Positions 47,674-60,095 of a stretch of DNA of 64,000 bases are shown here, piece by piece; the first letter of the stretch is position 1, and every line of letters starts with the position of its first letter. The notes beneath the pieces are model-generated. The model ran no database searches and was not told the origin of the DNA. It worked only from the letters and a program-made list of their open reading frames with translations. The stretch is from Oreocharis arfaki. Its lineage: Eukaryota > Chordata > Aves > Passeriformes > Paramythiidae. The stretch covers positions 1 through 64,000 of the forward strand of contig VZRR01004502.1 of the NCBI GenBank assembly GCA_013398015.1, given 5' to 3'. A program made the translations under genes and the position numbers.

Positions 47674-47760
47674 NGTGCGACGATGCCACTGTGCGGGGCA
47701 ACGGGCGGGGGACGAGCTAGGGCCAGTCCCCGGCGCTAGGACTTACACTGCGCGTCCCGN
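47674..47760. other. GC-rich scrap between two Ns, inside CR1 (probable misplaced contig)
   Basis: 85 bp of CpG-rich sequence with N on both sides. CR1 resumes on the right only a few bases after it stopped on the left. Confidence 0.75.
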
Positions 47761-48139
47761 AGCAAGACGGAAATGCACAGACAGTGGAAATAGGAAAAGG
47801 TATCCCAAGAGGAGTATAGGGACCTTGCCCAGCTTGTAGGGAAATTGTGAGGAAGGCCAAGACACAACTAGAGCTGACCTTGGAGAGAAATGCAAAGAAT
47901 AAGAAGAATAGTTTCTACAGGTATGTCAGCCAGAGAAGAAATGTCAAAGACAGTGTACCCTGCCAATAAACATGACTGGCAAACTGGTAGCAAGGGACGA
48001 GAAGGCTGATGTGTTCAGCCATGTTGGGCAGGATCGTTGTTCTGTTGGAGAATAGGAGGCCCTGCAGAGGGATCTGGACAGGCTGGATTGATGTGCTGAT
48101 CAACTGATGTACGACTTTCAACAAGGCCAAGTGCTGGGT

Positions 48140-48339
48140 NTCCCCGCTGCTCCGGCGCCACGGTCGCTCCGGTACCGCCGGCCGCTCCAGTGCCCCGAGC
48201 GCTCCGGTGCTCCCCCGGTGCCGCGGCCGCCCCGGTGCGGCTGTGGCCCTGCGGAGCGCTCGGCGGCCGGTCGGCGTTGGCTCGGCGCTGGCTCGGCGCG
48301 AAGGCTCCTGCTGAAACCCGACCCAGCGCCGCCCTCAGN
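48140..48339. other. GC-rich scrap between two Ns, inside CR1 (probable misplaced contig)
   Basis: 198 bp, very CpG-rich, built of repeated GCTCCGGTGC-like words, with N on both sides. CR1 continues from CAAGTGCTGGGT to the downstream ATCACCACAACCCTGG with almost nothing missing. Confidence 0.75.
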
Positions 48340-49054
48340 GGCCTTGGATCACCACAACCCTGGGCAGCACTTGAGGCTGGGAACAGAGTGGCTGGAAAGC
48401 TGGAAAAGGACCTGGGGGTGCTGGTTGACAGTGGCTAAACATGAGATGTCATGTGCCTGGGTGGGCAAGAAGGCCAAGGGCACCTGGCTTCTGTCAGCAA
48501 TAGTGTGGCCAGCAGGACCAGGACAATAATTCTTTCCCTCTGCTCCACTCTGGAAAGACCTCACCTGGAGCACTGCTCCCAGTTCTGGAGTCCTCAGTCC
48601 AGGAAAAACACAGACCTGTTGGGGTGATCCAGAGAAGAGCCCCAAAAAGTATCAGAGATCTGGAGCACCTCTCCTGTGAGGAGACGCTGAAAGAGTTGGG
48701 GGTGTTTAGCCTGGAGAGAGTGGGCTCTGGGGAGATCCTAGAAACCCTTCCAGAACTTGAAGGGGGATTATGACAAAGATGGGGACAGACTTTTTAGCAG
48801 GGCCTGTGATGACAGGACAAGGGGTGATGGTTTTTAAAAAAAAAACACAGTAGGTTCAGACTGGGTACAAGGAAGAAATGTTTATGGTGAGGGTGGGGAA
48901 ACACTCAACGTCAGGTTGGACGGACCTCTGAGTCACTTGATCCAGTAGAAGAGGTCCCCGCTCATTGCAGGGGAGTTGGAGTAGGTGACCCTTAAAGGTT
49001 CCTTCCAACCCATCCCATGCTATGATTCTATTATTCAAACATTACACTCACCTG

Positions 49055-50320
49055 TAAGAAAGGGAATAAGGAACTCAGAGAGCCACCAGTTTGTCAAGGT
49101 CATCACCATACCTGGGAAACTCATGGACCGCATTGTCTCAGAATCCATTTCTGACCACATGGAGAACAAGGAGGCAATCAGGAATAGTCAGCATAGATTT
49201 AGCGAGCACAAATCATGCCTGAGCAGCCCAGTTAACTTCTCTGACAAAATGACTGGCTGTATGGATGAGGGGAAAGCAGTAGATGCAGAGTGCCTTGACA
49301 GCCTTGACAGCTGCTCCCACAGAATTTTAGTTTATAGCCTGAGGACACACGGTCTGAGTGAAAGGAGCATTAGGTGGGCCTGAAGACTGGCTGCACCTCT
49401 GGGCTGTAAGGGTAGTGATCAATGACTCAGTATGGGGGTGGTGCCTAGCAGCTGACAAAATATACCAAGCATTGATTTGGGAGCCAGTATTGGTCAGTGT
49501 CTTTGTTGATACTCTGCAATGACATGGAGTACGAGTCTGGAGATGACACTAGGAGGGGTCACTGATATGTTGCACTTTAGTCCAAAGATGTCTCTACAAA
49601 CTCACAGAAAGGAATTAGCAGAAACCTCATGAAGTTCTATAACGAGAAGTACAAAGTTCTGCATCTGAGTCAGAATAACCCCAAAATTGCTACAGGTTGG
49701 GAACCATCCGGCTAAGTCGCAGTCCTGCTGAAAGGAACATGAGGGTAGGGGTGAGCATGGAATGAAGAATCAATAGGATGCTCTCATTGCAAATCAGGCA
49801 AACAACTTCCTGCACTGCAGTAGGAGAATGGTCAGCAGCAGATCAAGGGAAATAATCATACCCCTTGAGCTGGGATATAGTGAAGCCACACCTGGAATCC
49901 TCTGTACATTTTTGTCTCTCCCTGTTCATGAGCGATCTTGAAAAACTCTAGGAGGGACAAGGAGACAGGCAGTGGTCTGGGACATCTGATCAATTTATAA
50001 CAAGACACTGAAGAAGCTGGGCTCTCTTGGTCTGGTGATGCTTAGGCAACAGCCCTGTTTAACAGCATCCTGCTGCTGCCTGAAGGACAGATTACAAACA
50101 TGATGGAACCAAATGCAGTCAATAGCACCATTCCAGTGACCACACTTACACCTTGAGAGATTCAGAGTGAAGCTTTTTCACCAGGAGAGTAGTGTAGCAC
50201 TGGAAAAAGCTACTCACAGAGTAGTGAATCTCATCCCTTTGGAAGTTTCCAAGTCTGATCTGATCTGGTATTGTTGATTGTCTTCACGTAAGAGGTTGGA
50301 TTATGCAATTCTGGACACCC
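49055..50320 (+). repeat. Old CR1 LINE copy
   Basis: Diverged CR1 RT region through tail: ACCTGGGAAACTCATGGACC, AATCATGCCTGAGCAGCC, AGTTCTGCATCTGAGTCAG, AGGTTGGATTATGCAATTCT. Many substitutions and indels, head to tail with the preceding copy. Confidence 0.75.
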
Positions 50321-50789
50321 CTGTTAGCCACAGGACTGTCTATTATGAACTCATGAATTTCATTCAATTTCTGTTATGCTACTCCTTAATAATAGCTTTT
50401 TGCTTTTATGATGTCCCAGTCACCCTCTATACTCACAATGCCTCTTGACTTTGTGTCACTGAGCTACCTTATCCATGTACTTTTTTTTTTTTCTGAGATC
50501 TTTACTGAAAAAAATTTGAAAACATGAGCTCTAAAACTGACCTTGAAAAGATTGTGCATTTCCTCAAGCATCGAACTCCTTATTTACTGGTTTGTTGGGT
50601 CTTTTTGCCAGTCCTCAACGTCTTAGAGTTTTCATATTAATATTTGTCTTCTCAGTTGAATAAATAATTTCTCATGTGTTAATGTAGCACTGCAGTTCAG
50701 ATAGTCTGATCAGCCAAAAGGTTGATCCTGGCCCCAAAAAAGCCTAAGGTGTCAAGGTGTCTAATGTGCTATTCTGGCATAATTTGGCA

Positions 50790-51745
50790 AAATCACAGAA
50801 TCACAGAATATGCTGAGTTGGAAAGCATCCACAAGGATCATCAAGACCAGCTGCTGGGCTTGTGAAGCACTATCCCTAAGAGTCACACCATGTGCCTGAG
50901 GGATTATCCAAATGCTCCTTGAAGCCTCTGTTAGGCTAGGTGCTGTGACCACTGCCCTGGGTTCCAGTGCCCAACCACCCTCTGGCTGAAGGACCTTTTC
51001 CTAGTATCCAACTTAAACCTTCCCTGACACAACTTCAGGCCATGTCCTCGGGTCCTGTTTTGGTCACCACAGAGATCAGTATCTGCCCCTCCTCCTCCCC
51101 TCGTGAGGAAGTTGTAGACAGCTTTGAGGTCTCTTCTCCAGCTGAACAGACAAAGTGCCCTCAGCTGCTCCTCACATGGCTTCCCCTCAAGGCCCTTCAC
51201 CATCTTTTGCCCTCCTTTGGATGGCCTCTAATAGTTTAATATCTTTCTTATATTGCAGTGACCAAAACTACAGACAATATTCAGTGTGAGGCCGCCCCAG
51301 TGCAGAGCAGAGTGGGACAATCCCCTCCCTGGCCTGTCTGGCCATGCTGTGCCTGATGCCCCCAGGATGTGGTTGGCCCTCCAGGCTGCCAGGGCACTGC
51401 TGACTCATATTCAACTTTCCGCTTGACCAGGACCCCCAGGTCTCCTTCCATGGCTCTGCTTCCCAGCATCTCATTCCCCAGTCTGTATGTACATCCAGGA
51501 TGCCCTATCCCAGGTGCAGAACCTGGCACTTTCCCTTGTTGAACTTCATCTGGTTGGTGATTGTCCTGTCCTCTGATTTGTCCAGGTCTCTCTGCAAGGC
51601 CTCCCTGCCTTCAAGGGCGTCAACAGCCCCTCCCAGTTTTATATCAACAGCAAACTGGTTTAGTATCCCTTCTATTCCTGCATCCAAGCAATTTATGAAG
51701 ATGTTGAAGAGCACAGGGCCTATCACATTATTGCCATATTTTCAA
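50790..51745 (-). repeat. CR1 LINE copy, reverse orientation (about 950 bp)
   Basis: Begins AATCACAGAATCACAGAATA, the reverse of the CR1 octamer tail, and runs through GGATGTGGTTGGCCCTCCAG to the RT end, with a 73-codon open remnant (51505-51726) containing IGPVLFNIFIN. The FADD box reads FAVD, so the catalytic Asp is lost. Confidence 0.9.
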
Positions 51746-54700
51746 ATTATCATTTCCCTTTAAAATCTGCTTTGAATCCTTCATACTACTGCAAGAAACC
51801 TGCATTTTCCTAGGTCATTCCCTTCAGTCCTTCCTTCAGTACCAATCAGTTTCTTACTCTTCAGCCCCATGGCATCACCCAAGATCATCAAACAACCCTC
51901 CTCTCAGACTTGCAAGTGGTTCTCCATCTGCTCAAAGGTGGAAATTAGTGGATTCCTTTTGGTCTTCTAGTAAATTCTAGTTTACTAGATGTTCTGGGAG
52001 CAACTTTGCAAGAGAGGGGAGAACAGACCTATATTATGTGCTTGGACATTCAGAGAGGCCTTGCACAGTCATTCTGATGTGCATATGCGGACTGGTAGAA
52101 AGATGTTGAGCTGTGCTTTGTGAAAGCAACTACAAAACAGAAGCAAGAGCAGAAACAGGCTACTCACCTACTCAGGGCAGACCATTACTGGTAGTAGTAT
52201 TTAATCAGTGCTTTGGTGAACTCCCAGAATCAAAATAATGTAGGAGGTGATAAAATATGGCAAACTGGAACTCATAGTGGCCCAAGCTCAGCTGGGATGA
52301 GCACAGAAAACACACTCTCTGCCTGCTCCAAGAGCTGCAGGCAAACACGGTGGGATGCCATGATACCACCCCTCATGATGCTGTTCTGCCACCACACTGA
52401 CCCTGAACCCAGAGTCAAGTACATCCCTACCCAGACTGGACTTTGCATGCTCCTATCCTCATCCCTAGCAGGTGGGAAGTGGTTGTGCAGTTTGGCACCT
52501 TCCTGCTAGATGGCAACTTGCTCCTGAAGCAGACAGGAGTCACCTGGCCCATAGCACGGCAGGACTGAGCTCGCTGCTCAGAGGCTTCTGCTCGTGCAGG
52601 CTGCAGTCTGGCTCCGAAGTCCCAAACAGGAAATCCTTCTAGGATGTGCTTAGGCTCCGATTCCCGGATGTTTGCAGCAAGCAAAGGCTTCCTCCATGCA
52701 GAATGGAGGTTAAAAATAAAATAAGGCACCTGCTAGGAACATACACGGCTGGAGCTGGAGGGAAAGTGAGGGGACAGCTCTTCCTAAGACAGGAGAAAGT
52801 CTTTTCGTGTGAGATCCCAACTTTGCCTCTGCCATTTAGAATTCCCTTGAAATCCATGAAAGAGAATCCATCAAGTCCGTGAATAGAGAAGAAGCTGCAG
52901 GATCATTTCACCTACAAATGGAGCTGGTATCTCAGCTATGCAGCTCTGTATTCACAGCCAGGACAAGAGGAAATGCTCTTCTGAGCTGCTTCTGGATCTA
53001 ACCCAACTAGAGAGCTTTGAACCTCACAGTGAAAGAGTTCTTCTGCGTTTCCTGCTTGTCTGGATGGACACAGAGCTCCTGTCACACAAAGTTCTTGTAA
53101 CAGGCATATTTCTGTGCCATAGGGGCTGTTCTTGAGTAGTCTGAAGCCCTGAATGTGAGGTCCTCTCTCTGGGCTGCATGTGATGGATGCTTTTAGGGTA
53201 GAGCAGGTAGAATTCAATTTGTTGGTGCAAATGTTTACACTCTTCGAAATTTGGTGAAGCTCTGGCAGTATTGGAAGCAGCTGCATTGAGCAGTGGCCAG
53301 CTTTGGCTACGTCATGGATGAACTCAGCTATCACCTCCACTTGCTTCCTATTTTTTCTCATGGTAGCAGTCTAGGGCTTTCTCTTGCACAGTCCTAAATG
53401 CTCTGAACACTTGGTTGTCAACCTTTCCTCCTTTCATACAGAAATTATCTAGCACAGTAAGACCTGCAAAATAGTTGGGTTTAAAATGTTGCTCCACGCT
53501 ACCTCTTGTCTTGAGCTTACATTATACCCTGCATGGTTCACACTGGAAGTCCCACTGCTCATCGTTTCAACTCTCCCAGCCCTGGACTTGCACTTAGTTT
53601 TGGAATTCCTTGCATTCCCAACTAGCAGCTGTCTTGAAATTCAGCATGAGACATCTCAAACAATTCATTTGGTAGTATCTTAAGTTATAGCAGCATCTAA
53701 ATGTTAAAACTTCAAGTGGAGCAATAACATAACCATACCCAGAAGACAAAATTTTTCGGTAGTTACAACAAAGAACATGGAAGGATAAGGCTACAAGTGA
53801 GACCGCAGTTATATTGTCTGCAGGTATTTTCTGAACAGCATAGTAGAGGCAGGTTTGAAACAGAAGAAGAAAGATCTAGGGCTGTCAGATTATTCATTCC
53901 CTCACTTCAAAGAGGCTTCAGTCGAAGCCAGGAGCACCTGCCATACTTAGCAAATGTGCACCTAGTTAGTTCTAAAAGTCCACACATAATGAAGATTTCA
54001 TAAACCTGCCAGTCAATCTATTCAGTGCTAAGTTTTCTTTACTGTTATTTAAATGTGTTATTTCCTGTGCTACCTGCCATGAACACTGGAAGTACATTGT
54101 TCTCTTTGCAACTGTCCTTTACAAATCAAGGTGGTCCTCGTATCTTTTCACTCTCCTCTAAGCTAAATTGCCCAGAGCATTTGATCTTTCCATATTGCAT
54201 TTTCTGAGCCTCTAATTGTCTCCTCTGGACTTCTGCGGATTTGTCTGCATTCTCTGAGGTGCACTGGCTAGTACTGGACACAGTCTGTGGCTGTGGGCCT
54301 GATCACAGCAAAGCAAGGCCAGAAACGTTAGTTCATGCATCCTGCAAGTCATATTCCTGTTTATACTATCTCCTATGATGTTATTTTGTTTTTACAATAT
54401 GCCCTCAGCTGATTCATATTCAACCTACAGGTCCCTATCAACCAAACTGTATAGACTGTTTTTCTCAGTCTATATGTACAGTATATTACTCCTACCAAGC
54501 AGGTAAATGTCCTACCAAGGAATAATAATAATTTTAAATTTTCTGTAAATGTTTTTAGTATCTTGACTAATGATCTTCAAAGAAATAGAAACTGACCAAA
54601 CAGAAGGACACAGAACAACAGGGAAATTCTGTTACTGCAGCCTTAGTGATGCAAACTTAATGTTCAATATTTATAAAGACTGTAGAAAACTCAAAATGGC

Positions 54701-54959
54701 CAGAGAAGAGTCATAAGAATGAGAATGTGAAGACCTTTAGAAAGATTTTTAAAAAGTAATGATTTCTAAGGATATCTAAGAATGAAAATTTTTAATTGTT
54801 TCAATAATAATAATGTTTCAATCTAGCAAATGAAGGTGTAACAGGAGCAATGCTGTGGAACTGAAGTTGTACAAACTGAAAGGAAAAAGCAGTAGCTCAG
54901 TGGAAGGAGGAATTAGCCACTAGAATAACCATGAAAAAGGCATAACAGATTCCTAGCAG
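51746..54959. other. Unique upstream sequence, no gene seen
   Basis: AT-richer, short ORFs only, none recognised. No exon-like conserved frame noted. Confidence 0.55.
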
Positions 54960-55090
54960 TCAAAGCTGTACATCTTGGCTAATTAAGGGTGCTGGCCCAG
55001 CTCATATAGACCATGCTTTTGCCCAGAAAACTTGCACCAGATGACCCCTGAGATCACTTCCAACCTGGTATTCTCTAGTTCTACAAGTCT
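54960..55090 (+). repeat. CR1-like 3' tail
   Basis: CTTGCACCAGATGACCCCTG, ATCACTTCCAACCTGGTATT and TCTAGTTCTAC fit a short CR1 tail. Confidence 0.6.
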
Positions 55091-56396
55091 ATGGCCCTTC
55101 TCAAGAGGTAGAGTCTGTCCCAGAGCTTCTGTGAGCTTTGTGATTCCCAAAGGACACGGACAGTGTCATCCAGTCCTGGTGTCTGAACTGCCCTCTGAAC
55201 CTGTGTGCTGCCTGCCCCATGAAACCCTTCCCAAAGAGATGGCTGAACTGTGTCAAACCAAGGAATCATTGTTGTATGAGAAAAGGGAATGAGATAATGA
55301 TGAGAAGGAAATTCTCTAATATATGTTCGTCTGTGAGCCAAGACAAAACCGAAATCAACATTTCCAGAGGGTGAGTTGACTGAGCCGAGCCCTGTGCTAC
55401 TGACTGCTCTACTTCCTGTACTGGCTTCTTCCATTCTCCTCCTCTGAAATCTCTTCATGCACGTTTGCAGCGGGGTGACCTCATTTGGCAGCAGTTCTGC
55501 CAGTGAACGCTGACTGAAGCGCACCGCTCTCACCGGTGCCTCTTAGAAAGCTGCTTGCTAAGGCCTGGACTTCCTCCCTGGTAGCAAACAAGTCTCCTTC
55601 TGTTCCCCTGAAAATCAGCTGGGAGGAAGCAAGATGGGGGGGTGGTTTCCGAAATGCTGTGGATTGTGATTACAGACACAGCCTTGGAATCTGAGGACTG
55701 GGGGCAGGGGGCGCAGGGGCTGCAGGGGAAATCCAGTTTATTTTTGCATGAGGTGACACATGCCTTTGGTCAGCAGTGTTCACAAACAGGTACAAGCCCG
55801 ATAGCAAAGGACCTGCTGATTCTGGTGAAAGGGAGAAAACAATTTGAGGATTATCCCTTCCTATGGCTTTCCCTATGGCTTTCGCATTGGAGGAGTTTTC
55901 TATATATAGTGAGGTGATTATTTCAGAATGGAAAATGTTTGTTCAGGAAGGAAAGGCTCTGAGATCAGCAGAGTCAAATCTCACCCACATGCTGCCAACT
56001 CCATTGGACTCTTCTGCCCAGCAGCAGGGACTCGGGAGAAGTCTGCAGGGATGAGGGTACTGTCCAGGACTTGCCCACTTGCACCAAATTTCTCTGCGTT
56101 TAAGCTTTGGTTCAAGCTCTGGTCTGTCATGGAGTGGCAGGTCTGAAGTAAGATCTGATGATTCCTCCAGGAAAAAAAATGCAAATGGGGTGACCTTCTT
56201 TTTCCTCTGACAAACCATGTTTATCATCCACAACTGTTGCGTACTGGGATGCAATGACATCCCACAAATACCCTGGACTGCGGAGGCCAGCAGCAAATGG
56301 GAGCAGTGCCACTCTGACCAGACAGTCTGTGCAGAATATGCTGTTTGCATATATAAGATGCCACAAATAGGCATGGGGAGTTGTCTGTGGAGAGGA

Positions 56397-56429
<33 letters not shown>

Positions 56430-56955
56430 AGCTCAGAGGGAGGCAGAATGAACTGGTATGGTGCAGCTCCATCTTGTGGGAGTTTATGTCTCACACAATC
56501 CAAATCTCATGAATATTAGTTATCTGTGGTGTAGCATTGTTTATGAGTCCCAGACACTGACCAGTATGCCTGCTAAATGTATCGGGTTTGAGCTATTTAA
56601 AAAACAAAAAAAAGATTGCTACCTTGCAGTTTAAGCTGCTGTGATGCACATAATTTGACAAACATGTGACCATTAGGTAACATCGCATGATCTAATCCAA
56701 GTCACAATTCCAAAACATCCTGTGGGTTAAAAGTGCACCTATGAGCCTACCATTCACTTTAAAAGTTACTCAGATCTCCAGGTTAAATCCCAGCCCTGTT
56801 GCTCCTCCAAAAACACAATCAGGCTACAAACCACTACTTGGCTGATCCTGTTATGTATAACCTTAAGGGCCATAATTGATGCAGGAGAAGGAGAGAAATT
56901 TGGTTTATGAGTCAATTTAATGAGTCTTAAATAGCCAGAAATAACTCAGGCCACT
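55091..56955. other. Unique sequence with a CA microsatellite, no gene seen
   Basis: Contains a 150-codon minus ORF (55081-55533) without recognisable domains, and the CA repeat at 56398-56429. Confidence 0.5.
56398..56429 (+). repeat. Microsatellite (CA)16
   Basis: Uninterrupted CA dinucleotides. Confidence 0.95.
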
Positions 56956-56959
56956 GAGA

Positions 56960-57835
56960 GGCGCTGTGAGATGAGAGAAGGGAGAGGTAATTCAGGAGGA
57001 ATATAGAGGCATTATCCAAGCAAGCAGAAAAGGGGTAGGGAAAACCAAAGCCCACGTGGAGTCAAAAATGGCAAGAGATATGAAGTGAAGTAAGAGAGGC
57101 TTCTGCAGATATGTCTGTAGCAACAGGAAAACTAAGGAAAACACAGACCCACGACCAAATGGGGCAAGCACCCCAGTGATGAAGGACATGGAACAGCAGC
57201 CTTCAGGGATTGCAGGCCTCTGAGACCAAAGGGAAGCTTGAAAGCAAGGAATATATACCTTCGGTGGAGCAGACTGAGACAGGGACCACTTTTAGCAGAG
57301 ACATGAAAGGATGAACCCATGGGTGGTGAGGGAGCTGGGTAACATCACTTTGATGCCACTCGTGATTTTCTTTGAGAGGGCATGGTGATGAAGGGAGGTT
57401 CCTAACGGCTGGAAGAAAGTAAATATCACTCCTGTATTCCAGAAGGGCAAAAAGGAAGATCCAGGGAACTCAGGCCAGTCAGCCTCACCTCTGTCCCTAG
57501 AAAGGTGATGGAGCAAACCTTCCTGAAAAGCATTTCCAAACACAAGAAGTCACAAAGTTGATTGGGAGTAATTAGCAAATATTTTAGCTTAGTTGGTTAG
57601 AGCATGGTACTAATAATGCTCAAGGTTGTGGGTTTAATTCCTGTATGGACCATTCACTTAACAGGTGGACTTGGTGATCCTTGTGGGTCCTTTCCAGCTC
57701 AGAATATTCTGTGATTTATGAAGAGAAAATCATGCTCAAGTAAACCAATAGCCTCTTACAAGGAGATGATTTAGTGTAGGAGAGGAGAACAGCAGATGCT
57801 GGTAGCTCAACTTTAGTAAGGCTCTAGTCAGGAAG
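56960..57835 (+). repeat. CR1 LINE ORF2 fragment, split by a SINE
   Basis: Left part: AAGCCCACGTGGAGTC, AGAGGCTTCTGCAGATATGT, GTGATGGAGCAAACCTTCC, GATTGGGAGTAATTAGC. Right part resumes AAAATCATGCTCAAGTAAAC and TTTAGTAAGGCTC. The consensus is continuous once 57585-57718 is removed. Confidence 0.75.
57585..57718 (+). mobile_element. tRNA-Ile-derived SINE with CR1-like tail (TguSINE1-like)
   Basis: 57591-57652 aligns with tRNA-Ile(AAT): A box TTAGCTTAGTTGG, anticodon arm TACTAATAATG, B box GGTTTAATTCC, and terminal GACCA. The tail TTGGTGATCCTTGTGGGTCC then CAGAATATTCTGTGATT resembles a CR1 3' end, implying mobilisation by CR1 machinery. Such SINEs are described from passerine birds. The B box (TTCGA to TTTAA) and stem changes mean it is not a working tRNA gene. 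Confidence 0.8.
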
Positions 57836-57854
57836 GATAACCACACTCACAATT

Positions 57855-57985
57855 CCAGAGTGATTTGGATTGAAAGGGACTTAAAAATCATCTAGCTCCA
57901 ACCCCCTTGCCATGGACAGGGACACTTTCCACCAGACCAGGTTGCTCCAATCCCCATCCAAACTGGCCTTGAACTCTTCCAGTAA
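57855..57985 (-). repeat. CR1 LINE 3' end, reverse orientation
   Basis: AGGGACACTTTCCACCAGAC, CAGGTTGCTCCAATCCCCAT, CAAACTGGCCTTGAACTCTT: the antisense of the CR1 tail. Confidence 0.85.
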
Positions 57986-57989
57986 CCAG

Positions 57990-59924
57990 ATGGGTTAAAC
58001 ACTTCTCACATCACCTTTATGAACACCTGCATGGGATGTTTTTTCCTCCTTTCATTTAAATTGCATGACACCTTAGGTAACTGCAGGGAATGCCAGTCCG
58101 ACAGCTAGTGCACAAAGTCACTGATTTTAAAGCCAAGGTGTTAGTTTCCCTTTAAATAATTTTTTTTCCACAAGCTGTAGTGTAATTTTAAATTTAACAT
58201 TTCAAAGTTTGTGATACTCTTCTCCTCTATGATATTCTCTTTGATGACCATGAACAGGGAAGGGTCCTATCTTACTCAAGATGGAAGTCTTTGGCAGCCA
58301 CTAATTTGCCACTGGTTCACAAGCTCACAAAGCAGACAATGTACAATTTCCAGTTTACAACATTTATACTTGCCTTCCTTACAAAATCTAAACACTTTAC
58401 AGAAGCTTATCAGGCAATACTATAAAACCTCTCTGATGAGCTCTACTGGCAGTGTCCATGAGGTGAGGGATGCACTAAGAAAGGTGTAAAAACTGGAGCA
58501 CATCTACAAATCAAATCTATGTAATGCCAAGTATCTTCAAATAAGTAGATCTGCTTCCAAATAATAAATTCTCCTCATTGTGGTCTTTCTAAAATAATCA
58601 GGTCAGAGAGTATTGGACCCTGACAACTGACCAAACAAAACAGAAATTTATTTTCTCAACTGATGGCCCAGTATAAAGCAGGGGAGATAGACAATCTGGA
58701 TGGATTGCATTTCACCCTGCCAACAGTAGCTTGAGCTACTGCTTGTGCATGAAGAGCTCTCTCAGAAACCACAGACAAGCCTGTTTCCTCTACAGCTTCC
58801 TTCTCCACTTAGATACCCCCACAGCAGTAACCACACCTCCCTTAGAGCAACCTTGCCCCACTCTGCATTCCCACACAGTTGGTAGGTTCCAGCATGCTGG
58901 CCAAGGTATCTCCTGGTGTTCCCTTTGTCGGGACAATTCTCTTTGTGCAGTGGTAGAGTTCTTCAGCACTCTGATTCCCATTCTGTTGAAGTCGCAACCA
59001 GTTTTTGCTTGTGTAGTTGTTGCTGCTGTTGAACTGAGGCCCAATACAAGGCTGTCATTGGCTAAGGCACCAGACTTCCCTGGATGAATAACTACTAGAA
59101 AAAGAAATAGAGAGAAACCTAGAATCCACAGAAATGAAGAGGCTGATTTCTACACCTGAGAAGCGTGGTGTTAACAGCACAGGTGCATGTAGTAATAGAG
59201 TGTGGAAATGCTCATTTCTCTGATGGAAACAATTGGAATTTAATTTCAATTAGGTTCTTATATTGTCTCTGCATTCCAGAATGGATAGAATGGGCATATA
59301 TAACTGCAGCAATTGATAATGGAAGCATTTTTTAATCAATTCTACCATATTAGAGGTGAAATATTTGGTAAATATCCAAGGCAGTAGATATATTTAGGAG
59401 AGATTTCTTTAAAAGTGTTTTGAACAATTACAAGTTAGCTTGAATTATTAGCTTGAATGTAACAGAATGCAAAACTGTCCTGGATGGAATCTTATATCAA
59501 AAGCAGGATACATAATTTAACAGCCCAAATAATTAACAGTATGAACAACTGAACAAATGATGTTGTAAATTTCTGGTGACTGGTAACTCTTGAGTGAAAA
59601 CATGTTTGTGAGGGGCTTTGCTTTAGGTTTCTTTTTGTTTTGTTTTGTTTTGACTTTTGTTTGCTTGTGTTTTGGTGGATTTTGTTTGTGGGTTGGGGTT
59701 TTTTTTTTCCCCAATATATGTTATTAAATCAAGGAAAAGATAATTGAGTGAAGTTCAATGGCACGTGTTTTACAAGATGACAGTACAATTCACAGTACTC
59801 CTTTTGCTGGTTTGGGATTTATGACTGCTAGCAACTGTATTGCAGAGTAATTTAAATCCTACAGTTCTGAAGATAAAACCCACAGTTACATGAGGGTAAC
59901 AGGCTTTAACAGTACTGTAACAGG
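57990..59924. other. Unique AT-rich sequence, no gene seen
   Basis: Short ORFs only. T-rich GTTTT repeats lie at 59630-59710. Confidence 0.55.
59630..59710 (+). repeat. T/G-rich low-complexity tract with GTTTT units
   Basis: Successive GTTTT words, then T9. Confidence 0.8.
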
Positions 59925-60095
59925 CTTTCTAGAGAGGTGGTCAATGCCCCCGGCCTATCAGTGTTTAGGAGGCATTTGGACATTGCCCTTAATGCCTTAA
60001 TGCTTTAACTTTTGGTCAGCCCTGAAGTAGTCAAGCAATGAGACTAGATGATCCTCGCAGGTCCCTTCCGAGTGGAACTATTCTATTCTAATACA
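59925..60095 (+). repeat. CR1 LINE 3' end
   Basis: AGAGAGGTGGTCAATGCCCC, GAGGCATTTGGACATTGCCC, GACTAGATGATCCTCGCAGG, ending ATTCTATTCTA, a CR1 tail octamer variant. Confidence 0.85.

Larger units (their letters stand above)
47585..49038 (+). repeat. CR1 LINE copy interrupted by two foreign GC-rich pieces
   Basis: CR1 ORF2 to tail in order: AGGACCTGCTGGTCAAAC, gap piece 1, AGCAAGACGGAAATGCACAG, TTCTACAGGTATGTCAGCCA, CAACAAGGCCAAGTGCTGGG, gap piece 2, GGCAGCACTTGAGGCTGG, GAGCACCTCTCCTGTGAGG, and the tail CTATGATTCTATTATT. The CR1 consensus is essentially continuous across both GC pieces. Confidence 0.88.

Noticed and set aside
51505..51726. Open reverse-transcriptase remnant (73 codons)
   Set aside because: Part of a truncated CR1; the catalytic box reads FAVD, so it is a fossil.
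55081..55533. 150-codon minus-strand ORF
   Set aside because: No domain, no splice context, and several ORFs of this size are expected by chance in 64 kb.
57591..57652. Functional tRNA-Ile(AAT) gene
   Set aside because: Decayed B box, an extra base in the anticodon arm region and a CR1-like tail show it is a SINE.
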